Position numbers and translations under genes: made by a program. From Acidobacteriaceae bacterium (GTDB lineage Bacteria; Acidobacteriota; Terriglobia; Terriglobales; Acidobacteriaceae): a stretch of 8,570 nucleotides of DNA. The notes below the pieces were generated by a model that was not told the DNA's origin, made no database searches, and worked only from the letters and a program-made list of their open reading frames with translations. The stretch's first letter is position 1, and every line of letters starts with the position of its first letter. Location: the NCBI GenBank assembly GCA_030044455.1, contig JASHVU010000723.1:1-8570 (forward strand), written 5' to 3'. Shown one piece after another: positions 1 through 5,514 of the stretch.

Positions 1-244
1 CGATGATTTGCTCAGGCTCGGATTTGAGGCGGAGCGTCCAGATCCACTGCTCGCCGCGTTCGATGGCCGGCAACGCAATATCGCGGATGTACGTGAGGGC
101 GCCGTCAGGTGGGTAGGGCCAGGGAACGACGTTCTTGAGATAGCGCACGATCTCCCACTGCGGAAAGACGGCCTGAATCTGCGGCGCGTCGTCGAGCGCG
201 AGCGGCTTGAGAATAAGGCGCGCCGTCTGGCCCGCGGGGGTCAT
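1..244 (-). CDS. GNAT-family N-acetyltransferase, N-terminal part (runs off the left edge)
   Basis: The minus-strand frame opens at an ATG at 244 and stays open to base 1, giving 81 residues of an incomplete protein. It begins MTPAGQTARLILKPLALDD, the usual first strand and helix of RimJ/RimL-type acetyltransferases (T-x-R-L-x-L-x-x-L-x-x-x-D-A), and continues with VPWPYPPDGALTYIRD, which matches the 'P.PY...DA..YI' segment between the first helices of that family. The acetyl-CoA loop would lie past the edge and cannot be checked. An in-frame TGA lies a few codons upstream, so the ATG is the only reasonable start, although no clear Shine-Dalgarno precedes it. The family would transfer acetyl from acetyl-CoA to an amine, commonly a protein N-terminus or a small molecule; the substrate is unknown. 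It lies 52 bp downstream of the alpha-galactosidase on the same strand, separated by a repeat, so cotranscription is possible but unproven. Confidence 0.75.
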   Translation of the reverse strand, partial: MTPAGQTARLILKPLALDDAPQIQAVFPQWEIVRYLKNVVPWPYPPDGALTYIRDIALPAIERGEQWIWTLRLKSEPEQII

Positions 245-262
245 GGGGGAATCATACAGGGG

Positions 263-290
263 TCAGTGAACAGTGTTCAGTGGTCAGAGG
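263..290. repeat. Four degenerate 7-bp tandem units
   Basis: The gap between the alpha-galactosidase stop and the acetyltransferase start is mostly four heptamers in register: TCAGTGA, ACAGTGT, TCAGTGG, TCAGAGG. Units 1 and 2 also contain the small inverted repeat TGAACA-G-TGTTCA (268-280). I see no coding or terminator function. Similar heptamer strings are, from memory, common between genes in Acidobacteriota. Confidence 0.6.
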
Positions 291-296
291 AAACGC

Positions 297-1952
297 TCAA
301 TTTGGCAGCGACCAGATTTGATTCAGTTGATTGTGGCTGCAGGTTTCAAGCGTTACGGACCCGCCGGTTGCGGCAGCCGACGTGTTGGTCAGGCACATTT
401 TGTTGCCGGCGCTAACAAGGTTGCCAGCCAACGTATAGTGCCACTGCTGATCCAAACCTGCTTTGCAGGCCGCCAAAGCTGGCTTGCCGCCTGCGGCAGT
501 CAAGCACTGTTCTCCAGACCTCAGCTCGCCGCGCGCTGTGACGGTCCACAATTCGGCTGCTGCGCCAGAGCAGTCTTCAACCGAGCCGGGAGCGGCAAGG
601 CAGTGTGCGTATCCGTCGATCGAGTCGTGCGGCTTGTCGGTGGTCATCACGATCACGCCTGTGCGCTTTGGTGCGCCGCATCCGGCGTGTGGATGAACGC
701 GCCAAATCGCGGTATCGTGCGCCTCGACGGTTGCCCGCAAATCCGAGAGTGACATCTGACGGTTTCCCGTCCAGAGGTTGTCGGCATCGAGAGTACAGCC
801 GGAAGCCGCAAAACCAAGCTCGGCGGGTTCGATCCGAAATCCCAACGGCGCATCCCCGCGATTGAGAACCGCAACTGCATAATCGCCATTCTTGAGTGGC
901 TTCATTAGTAAATCTGAAGTCGCAGTTCGGCGCACCAGCGTCGCATCCCGACCCAGCGGGTCCTGATCGATGGCAATCACTTTGCGGTTGCCCAGAATCG
1001 CGATCGCATCGGGACTGAGCTTGCCGACCTCCGAACTGAGAATGAGGGGGGCCGACATCATGGACCACAGCGCCATCTGGCTGCGCGATTCGGCCAAACT
1101 TAATCCGCTGTCGCCGCCGATGATGAAGTCGGCATCGTTCCAGTTGCCGGGCTTTTGAAAGCGGCCGAGTGGCAGATTATAGGCGTAGTTGAACAGTACG
1201 CTCTTGAAGCGCGGCTGATCGGGAGTCTTGGTGCTGTAGTTGGCCATGTCGTCGCCTTCACGCCAAAGCTGCCCGTAGCCGCGCACCCAGGTGAGCACGT
1301 CGTACCACTCGGGGCTGAATTCAAAATACGCAGGAGCCGACTCAGAAAACACGATGGGCCGGCCCGCACTTTTTATCGCGGCTTGCTCGGCGTCGTATGC
1401 TTTGCGATAAGCCCAAAGATTTTCGCTCGCATTGCGAACGTAAAGGTTGCAACCGTCGAGCTTGAGATAATCCACGCCCCAGGATGCGAAGAGGCGAGCA
1501 TCCTGAAAGAAGTGATCGCCCTTCTCATCTGGACCGCCGCCCTTGGGCCAGCCGCTGCCCGCAAACCCGCCGCAAGTCGTGGAGCCGGCATCTTCGTAGA
1601 TGCCAAATTTGAGGCCGAGGCGATGGATCTCGTCTGCGATCGGTTTCATGCCGTTCGGAAAGCGCGCTGGATCGGGCTGGAGGTTGCCCTGCGCGTCGCG
1701 TGTTTTGAGCATCCAGCAGTCGTCAATGGTGACGGTCGAATATCCGCGGGCTGCGAGGCCGGTCTTCACCAGCGCTCGCGCGTTGTCGAGGATGGTTTGC
1801 GCGTTAAATCCGCATTGATAGTGAGCCCAATCGTTCCAGCCCATGGGCGGGAGGAGAGCAAGCGGCTGCACATTGGATTGGGCAGAAACCAGGGTGCAGA
1901 GAGATGGAAGCGACAGCGCGAGCAGAACCATGCGGAGCCGCAGCGCAGTCAA
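297..1952 (-). CDS. Secreted GH27 alpha-galactosidase with C-terminal ricin-type (CBM13-like) domain
   Basis: Predicted to release terminal alpha-linked galactose (or a close analogue) from oligo- or polysaccharides outside the cytoplasm. From the chosen TTG start (551 aa), residues 1-24 form a signal peptide: n-region TALRLR, a hydrophobic core, and cleavage after VSA. The GH27 barrel follows: MGWNDW (37-42), GIYEDAG (117-123), YLKLDGCN with the nucleophile D166, WREGDDM with acid/base D234, PGNWNDADF (268-276) and AIDQDPLG (327-334). A beta-sandwich reaches about residue 418. Residues about 445-551 resemble a ricin B lectin trefoil, with QxW-like motifs AELW, QQW and NQIW and paired Cys, suggesting sugar binding. 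Start choice: TTG 1952 gives a basic n-region and has GGAGAGGAAA about 15 nt upstream. ATG 1931 lacks a basic n-region. An in-frame ATG at 2066 with a GAGGAG upstream would add 38 residues and read through the hairpin; the frame stays open to 2135. The catalytic assignment is firm; the start and exact substrate are not. Confidence 0.93.
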   Translation of the reverse strand: MTALRLRMVLLALSLPSLCTLVSAQSNVQPLALLPPMGWNDWAHYQCGFNAQTILDNARALVKTGLAARGYSTVTIDDCWMLKTRDAQGNLQPDPARFPNGMKPIADEIHRLGLKFGIYEDAGSTTCGGFAGSGWPKGGGPDEKGDHFFQDARLFASWGVDYLKLDGCNLYVRNASENLWAYRKAYDAEQAAIKSAGRPIVFSESAPAYFEFSPEWYDVLTWVRGYGQLWREGDDMANYSTKTPDQPRFKSVLFNYAYNLPLGRFQKPGNWNDADFIIGGDSGLSLAESRSQMALWSMMSAPLILSSEVGKLSPDAIAILGNRKVIAIDQDPLGRDATLVRRTATSDLLMKPLKNGDYAVAVLNRGDAPLGFRIEPAELGFAASGCTLDADNLWTGNRQMSLSDLRATVEAHDTAIWRVHPHAGCGAPKRTGVIVMTTDKPHDSIDGYAHCLAAPGSVEDCSGAAAELWTVTARGELRSGEQCLTAAGGKPALAACKAGLDQQWHYTLAGNLVSAGNKMCLTNTSAAATGGSVTLETCSHNQLNQIWSLPN

Positions 1953-1997
1953 ACACGTGGCGAAATTTCCTCTCCGCTCAAGCCGAGCTTGTACCCG

Positions 1998-2025
1998 CCC
2001 TACAGACAAGGACCTGTCTGTGGGG
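1998..2025. repeat. Palindromic element (11-bp stem hairpin) upstream of the alpha-galactosidase
   Basis: ACAGACA (2002-2008) and TGTCTGT (2015-2021) are perfect complements around a 6-nt loop. The stem extends outward through one T-G wobble and three C-G pairs to 1998 and 2025. It sits between the divergent alpha-galactosidase and era genes, about 45 bp before the TTG start of the former. It is not followed by a T-run, so it is not an obvious terminator. Its layout (stem with an AGG/CCT centre) resembles the palindromes inside era, and it may be another member of the same dispersed class. Confidence 0.6.
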
Positions 2026-2088
2026 AGCTCGGGAACGTGGCAACCCGTTGAAGGTCTGGTATGCATGACTTCTGAGACTCCTCGTGAA

Positions 2089-2102
2089 CGTGGACCGTGG
2101 AC
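2089..2102. repeat. Direct repeat of a 7-bp unit (CGTGGAC x2)
   Basis: Two exact adjacent copies of CGTGGAC, with a partial related copy (CGTGAA) just before. They are in the alpha-galactosidase/era intergenic region, 17 bp before the larger heptamer array, and share its 7-bp period. They may be a decayed part of the same array. Confidence 0.45.
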
Positions 2103-2119
2103 GGGAACGACGCGTAGCG

Positions 2120-2147
2120 ACGAATCACGAACCACGAATCATGAACC
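2120..2147. repeat. Four tandem 7-bp units upstream of era
   Basis: Four heptamers in register: ACGAATC, ACGAACC, ACGAATC, ATGAACC. Units 1 and 3 are identical and the others differ by one or two bases. The array ends 28 bp before the era start. It has the same unit length and copy number as the array at 263-290 but a different sequence. A weak -10-like GATAAT lies just after it at 2153-2158, without a convincing -35 box. Confidence 0.65.
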
Positions 2148-2165
2148 AAAGAGATAATAGAACCT

Positions 2166-2169
2166 GGAG
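2166..2169 (+). promoter_or_regulatory. Ribosome binding site that fixes the era TTG start
   Basis: GGAG lies 6 nt before a TTG codon at 2176. The conserved Era N-terminus (GFVAIIGRPNVGKST) begins two codons after that TTG and no ATG is available there, so the ribosome binding site supports a TTG start. Confidence 0.7.
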
Positions 2170-2175
2170 CCGAAT

Positions 2176-3282
2176 TTGCGATCAGGATTTGTAGCTATTA
2201 TCGGTCGCCCCAATGTGGGCAAAAGCACGCTCTTGAATGCGCTGACGGGCGAGAAGGTGGCCATTGTCACGGCCAAGCCGCAGACCACGCGCAATCGAAT
2301 TCTGGGCGTGGTTGAAATACCGGCGCGCAAAGGACAGCAACCGGCCGCTCAGATTGTGTTTGTGGATACGCCTGGAGTGCACAAGCCGGGAACGCAGCTC
2401 GACCGCAGGATGTTGCAGGAGGTTCACAACGCGCTGGAGTCGCGGGATCTGGTGCTGGTGCTGGTGGACGTGACGCGGAAGTCGGGGCTGAACGTAGATC
2501 GCTCCCCGGTTCCCAAAGGCGAGGGACCGAGGGCAACCGGTGCGGGTTTGGAAACCCGCACGACAGCCGGTCAGGAGACCGGCGCTACCCTTCGTCGCTC
2601 TGGGGCAACCAATGTGTCGAATGAAGACGAGTTCCTTTTCTCGCTGGTGCGGAAGGTGGATTGCCCGGTTTTCCTGGTGCTGACCAAGATTGATTTGATT
2701 CGCAAAGACGAGTTGTTGCCGCTGATTGATGCGCTCACCCGGCAGTACAGCTTTGCGCAGGTGATTCCGGTAAGCGCGCGGAAGCGCGACGGGCTCGACG
2801 TGTTGGTCCGAAAAATAGTTGAGGTTTTGCCGCAGGGGCAACGGTACTTCCCCAAAGATCAGTACACCGATCAGCCGGTGCGGTTCATGGTGGCCGAGCT
2901 GATTCGCGAGAGCATTTTGATTGAGACGGGCGAGGAGGTTCCGTACGCCGCGGCAGTGGTGGTGGAGGAGTTCGAAGAGCCGGAGCCGAAGGCGATGAAT
3001 CCGCTCACCCGAATCATGGCGGCGATTTACTGTGAGCGCACAGGACAGAAAGCGATATTAATCGGCAAGGGCGGGTCGAAATTAAAAGAAACAGGAACGG
3101 GAGCGCGGCGCAAGATCGAGTCGCTGCTGGACACGCGGGTGTATCTTGAGTTGCACGTGATTGTGGAGCCGGGATGGCGCGAGTCGAGAGCGTTTGTGGA
3201 GCGTCTTGACTGGCGCAACCAGATTGAGAAGTTGGCTGAGGATCAGGCTGGCGAGCCGACCGGGGACGACGAACCTTCTTGA
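2176..3282 (+). CDS. era: GTPase Era with an in-frame insertion in the G domain
   Basis: Era binds 16S rRNA near its 3' end and acts in 30S subunit maturation. The G domain shows G1 GRPNVGKST (10-18), the switch I TT pair in KPQTTRN (34-40), G3 DTPG (64-67), G4 TKID (170-173; the usual form is NKxD) and G5 SARKRDGL (200-207). The C-terminal KH domain has ILIGKGGSKLKE with the GxxG loop at 297-300. At 368 aa it is longer than the usual roughly 300. The excess is mainly residues about 107-148, between the strand DLVLVLVDVT and NEDEFLFSLVRK, plus a short acidic C-terminal tail. The insert is rich in Gly, Thr, Arg and Ser, has no recognisable fold, and is coded by palindromic DNA. All core motifs on both sides are in frame, so the protein is probably functional, the insert forming a surface loop near the nucleotide pocket. 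The TTG start is supported by GGAG 6 nt upstream. It is 131 bp before the EAL gene. Confidence 0.95.
   Translation: MRSGFVAIIGRPNVGKSTLLNALTGEKVAIVTAKPQTTRNRILGVVEIPARKGQQPAAQIVFVDTPGVHKPGTQLDRRMLQEVHNALESRDLVLVLVDVTRKSGLNVDRSPVPKGEGPRATGAGLETRTTAGQETGATLRRSGATNVSNEDEFLFSLVRKVDCPVFLVLTKIDLIRKDELLPLIDALTRQYSFAQVIPVSARKRDGLDVLVRKIVEVLPQGQRYFPKDQYTDQPVRFMVAELIRESILIETGEEVPYAAAVVVEEFEEPEPKAMNPLTRIMAAIYCERTGQKAILIGKGGSKLKETGTGARRKIESLLDTRVYLELHVIVEPGWRESRAFVERLDWRNQIEKLAEDQAGEPTGDDEPS
2500..2606. repeat. Palindromic element(s) inserted in frame within era
   Basis: About 107 bp that code for the extra loop of Era consist largely of inverted repeats. Hairpin A is imperfect: CGGTTCCC (2507-2514) against GGGACCG (2523-2529). 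Hairpin B is perfect: GTGCGGGTTT (2540-2549) against AAACCCGCAC (2552-2561). Hairpin C is perfect: GCCGGTC (2566-2572) against GACCGGC (2577-2583), loop AGGA. No stop codon arises in the era frame. The outer limits are approximate, because no clean target-site duplication can be seen. It resembles REP-like or protein-coding palindromic elements as known from Rickettsia; assignment to a named family is not possible from sequence alone. Confidence 0.7.
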
Positions 3283-3294
3283 ATGGCGGTGAAG

Positions 3295-3314
3295 GGCAAT
3301 CTGCGTGTATTGCC
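3295..3314 (+). terminator. Short hairpin after era, possible weak terminator
   Basis: GGCAAT (3295-3300) and ATTGCC (3309-3314) are perfect 6-bp arms around an 8-nt loop, 12 bp after the era stop. There is no T-run after it, so intrinsic termination would be weak. It could instead be part of a leader structure for the EAL gene. Confidence 0.3.
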
Positions 3315-3339
3315 GTGGTTTGGAAGGCCGGATTTCGGT

Positions 3340-3370
3340 CGCGTGGTGCCCCGGCAAAGACCCGCCATGC
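3340..3370 (+). promoter_or_regulatory. Possible leader stem-loop upstream of the EAL gene
   Basis: CGCGTGG (3340-3346) can pair with CCATGCG (3364-3370) with one G-U pair, closing a C-rich 17-nt loop, 43 bp before the EAL start codon. I compared it by eye with the GEMM-I c-di-GMP riboswitch core and do not see the conserved sequence. It is listed only because the gene lacks a strong ribosome binding site. Confidence 0.2.
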
Positions 3371-3413
3371 GATTTTTCATGACAGTCAAGAAAATGAGGA
3401 TTAGATTTTCTGC

Positions 3414-5375
3414 ATGGTACTCGCCCAAGCCGATTTGTACCGGGCAATCGCCGAGGACGAGCTAAGACCGGCATTTCAGCCCCTGATCGAGTTGCGCACC
3501 GGACAGTTGTCGGGGTTTGAGGTCCTGGCTCGATGGCATCATCGGGAACTGGGCGAAATTGTCCCCGACAAGTTCATACCCCATTTTGAACGAGCCGGAC
3601 TGATCGACAAGCTGACGCGGGCCATCCTCGAAAAGGCATTCGCGGTCCCGCTTTTCCGGGAAACCAATCTTAACCTGGCCGTCAACATTTCACCGAATCA
3701 ACTGCTGGGGACCAGGCTTGCCGAACGAATCGCCGAAGTAGCGTCGAAATTCATCTTTCCGCTCGATCGATTAACGATCGAGATTACCGAAAGCGCTCTG
3801 GTAGATGATATTGAGCGCGCGCAGGCCGTTGCCTGCGAGCTGAAGAGCCTGGAATGCAGGCTGGCGCTGGACGACTTCGGTACCGGTTACTCGAGCTTGC
3901 AACACCTGCACGCGTTGCCCTTCGACGAGATCAAGGTAGACCGAAGCTTTGTCAGTTCGGTGATGGAGAAGCGCGAGAGCCGCAAGATTGTTGCGGCTGT
4001 CGTGGGGTTGGGTCACAGCCTTGGACTGGCCACGGTGGCCGAGGGCGTTGAGTCCCAGGAACAGGCCAACATGCTGGTGTGGCTGGGCTGCGACCTGGGG
4101 CAGGGATGGCTCTACGGGCGGCCCGCCCCGGCTGAGGATCTGCCGCAGATGGTTGCGGCCATCAGACCGGTTGGATCAGGGGTTTTGCCGATGTTCTCAG
4201 GAGATGGAACGCTCACCAGCATTGCGGCGCAGCCGGCGGAACGGCTGTCGCAGTTGCAGGCCGTTTACGACGGGGCCCCGGTGGGACTGTGCTTTCTCGA
4301 TCGCAGGATGCGCTATGTGAGTCTCAACCGACGGCTCGCGCAACTCAATGGGGTGCCTGCCATTGAGCATATCGGCAAGACCGTGGCCGAGGTAATTCCG
4401 CATGTGTTCCCGATCGTTGAGCCATTCATCCGGCGCGCGCTCGAGGGCGAGCCCGTGATCGGCGTGGAGGTGCAAAAGCCCGGTGCCCACCGCGGCGAGG
4501 GCGAGACGTTGCTGCTCTCGTATCAGCCGGCGCGCGATGAAGGCGGCGAGGTGCTGGGGGTCTCGGTGGCCATTATGGACATCACGGGACGCAAGCGCAC
4601 CGAGGCCGCGCTCAAGGAGAGCGAGGATCATTATCGCCACATGTTCGAGCTCAACCCGCATGTGCCGTGGGTCCTGAATGAGAAGGGTGAAGTAATTGAG
4701 GCCAGCCCGAATTGGGAGTCGTATACCGGCCAGACGGACGAAGAAGCGCTGGGCAACGGCTGGATGAAGATGCTTCATCCCGACGACGTCGAGCCGACAT
4801 TAAAGGCGATTGAGCGCACGCTCAAAACCGGAGAACCGATCGACATTGAGTACCGCGTGAAATCAACGGCCGGCGAGTGGAGATGGATGCGCTCGCGCGG
4901 GGCGCCCCGGATTCTGCCTTCGGGCAAGGTGGTGTGCGTTTACGGGGTGGTGGAAGAAGTACATGCGCACAAGCAAGTGAGCGAAGAGCTGCGGAACTCC
5001 CAGATTGAGTTAAGGACCGCCGTGGACGCTGTTCCGGTGGGGATCGCGCTGGCCGATACGCAGGACCTTCGCATTTATATGGTGAACCCGGTGGCGGCGG
5101 AGATTTTTGGAGGCGCATTGTTTGCGGGGCAGACCCTGGCGGAGGCGAGCCGGCTGCCGCTCAAGCGCATTGACGGTTCAGGATTGCGGGCCGAAGATTT
5201 TCCATTGGCGAGGACATTGCTGCGGGGCGAAACGGTGGGCGCGCAGCAGTTGAGGTTTACGCGCCGTGAAGGGGCCGAGGTTTCGCTGGAAATCTCGAGC
5301 AAGCCGGTGTTCGCAAATGACGGGTCGCAGATTGGCGGGCTGATGATGGTGTCGGATCTGCGCGGGGAGGGGTAA
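3414..5375 (+). CDS. EAL-domain c-di-GMP phosphodiesterase with three C-terminal PAS-like domains
   Basis: Predicted to hydrolyse c-di-GMP to pGpG and so lower this second messenger. The EAL domain (about 6-250) keeps the catalytic set: E36 in FEVLAR (EVL in place of EAL), N91 in AVNISP, E126 in EITES, D153-D154 in the loop DDFGTGYSSL, K174 in IKVDRSF, E210 and E213 in AEGVES, and Q230 in GQGWLYGRP. Three PAS-like sensor domains follow: about 278-395 (ends SVAIMDITGRKR), about 400-525 (PAS_3 type with HPDD and GEWRWMRSRG) and about 528-648. There is no transmembrane segment or signal peptide, so it is probably cytosolic. The order is unusual, as PAS domains normally precede EAL, and no GGDEF or kinase domain follows. 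The ATG at 3414 is 5 codons before the start of EAL homology; a GAGGA about 13 nt upstream is weakly placed. It probably stands alone, 131 bp after era and convergent with the DUF899 gene. Confidence 0.92.
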   Translation: MVLAQADLYRAIAEDELRPAFQPLIELRTGQLSGFEVLARWHHRELGEIVPDKFIPHFERAGLIDKLTRAILEKAFAVPLFRETNLNLAVNISPNQLLGTRLAERIAEVASKFIFPLDRLTIEITESALVDDIERAQAVACELKSLECRLALDDFGTGYSSLQHLHALPFDEIKVDRSFVSSVMEKRESRKIVAAVVGLGHSLGLATVAEGVESQEQANMLVWLGCDLGQGWLYGRPAPAEDLPQMVAAIRPVGSGVLPMFSGDGTLTSIAAQPAERLSQLQAVYDGAPVGLCFLDRRMRYVSLNRRLAQLNGVPAIEHIGKTVAEVIPHVFPIVEPFIRRALEGEPVIGVEVQKPGAHRGEGETLLLSYQPARDEGGEVLGVSVAIMDITGRKRTEAALKESEDHYRHMFELNPHVPWVLNEKGEVIEASPNWESYTGQTDEEALGNGWMKMLHPDDVEPTLKAIERTLKTGEPIDIEYRVKSTAGEWRWMRSRGAPRILPSGKVVCVYGVVEEVHAHKQVSEELRNSQIELRTAVDAVPVGIALADTQDLRIYMVNPVAAEIFGGALFAGQTLAEASRLPLKRIDGSGLRAEDFPLARTLLRGETVGAQQLRFTRREGAEVSLEISSKPVFANDGSQIGGLMMVSDLRGEG

Positions 5376-5442
5376 ACAAGGTCGTCTCCCGAGATCTCTG
5401 AATCGAGCCCCAGGATCTCCAATGGCGCGATCTTATGCTTTC

Positions 5443-5477
5443 CCACCCTTTCCGCGATGAAGCTGCGGAAAGGATGG
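5443..5477. terminator. Strong hairpin between convergent genes, possible bidirectional terminator or repeat
   Basis: CCACCCTTTCCGC (5443-5455) pairs with GCGGAAAGGATGG (5465-5477) with a single C-A mismatch and a 9-nt loop. It lies in the 139-bp gap between the stops of the EAL gene and the DUF899 gene, the expected place for a shared terminator. No T-run follows on either strand. The form CCCACCCTTTC...GAAAGG-TGG is, from memory, a recurrent intergenic palindrome in Acidobacteriota, so it may be a repeat used as a transcription barrier. Confidence 0.5.
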
Positions 5478-5514
5478 TGCGACCACATTGCTCAATCCTC
5501 AAACTGTCGAAGTC

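Noticed and set aside
263..290. CRISPR-like or recombination-site array
   Set aside because: The units are 7 bp without spacers, degenerate and few; no cas or integrase genes are present.
8..752. Overlapping plus-strand frames at the left edge
   Set aside because: They are antisense to the GNAT start and the lectin end of the alpha-galactosidase and have no homology by eye.
1155..2051. Long plus-strand open frame (298 codons) opposite the alpha-galactosidase
   Set aside because: The minus strand codes for a clear GH27 enzyme with catalytic motifs throughout; the plus-strand translation has no recognisable domain and is a high-G+C shadow.
2182..2841. Minus-strand open frame (219 codons) opposite era
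   Set aside because: Era motifs are unambiguous on the plus strand; the antisense product is rich in Arg, His and Gln with no fold signal.
3340..3370. c-di-GMP (GEMM-I) riboswitch before the EAL gene
   Set aside because: The conserved GEMM-I core and tetraloop-receptor sequence are not visible; only a generic stem-loop remains.
3283..3465. 60-codon plus-strand frame directly after the era stop
   Set aside because: It overlaps the EAL start, lacks a ribosome binding site and reads through two potential stem-loops; its composition does not look like a protein.
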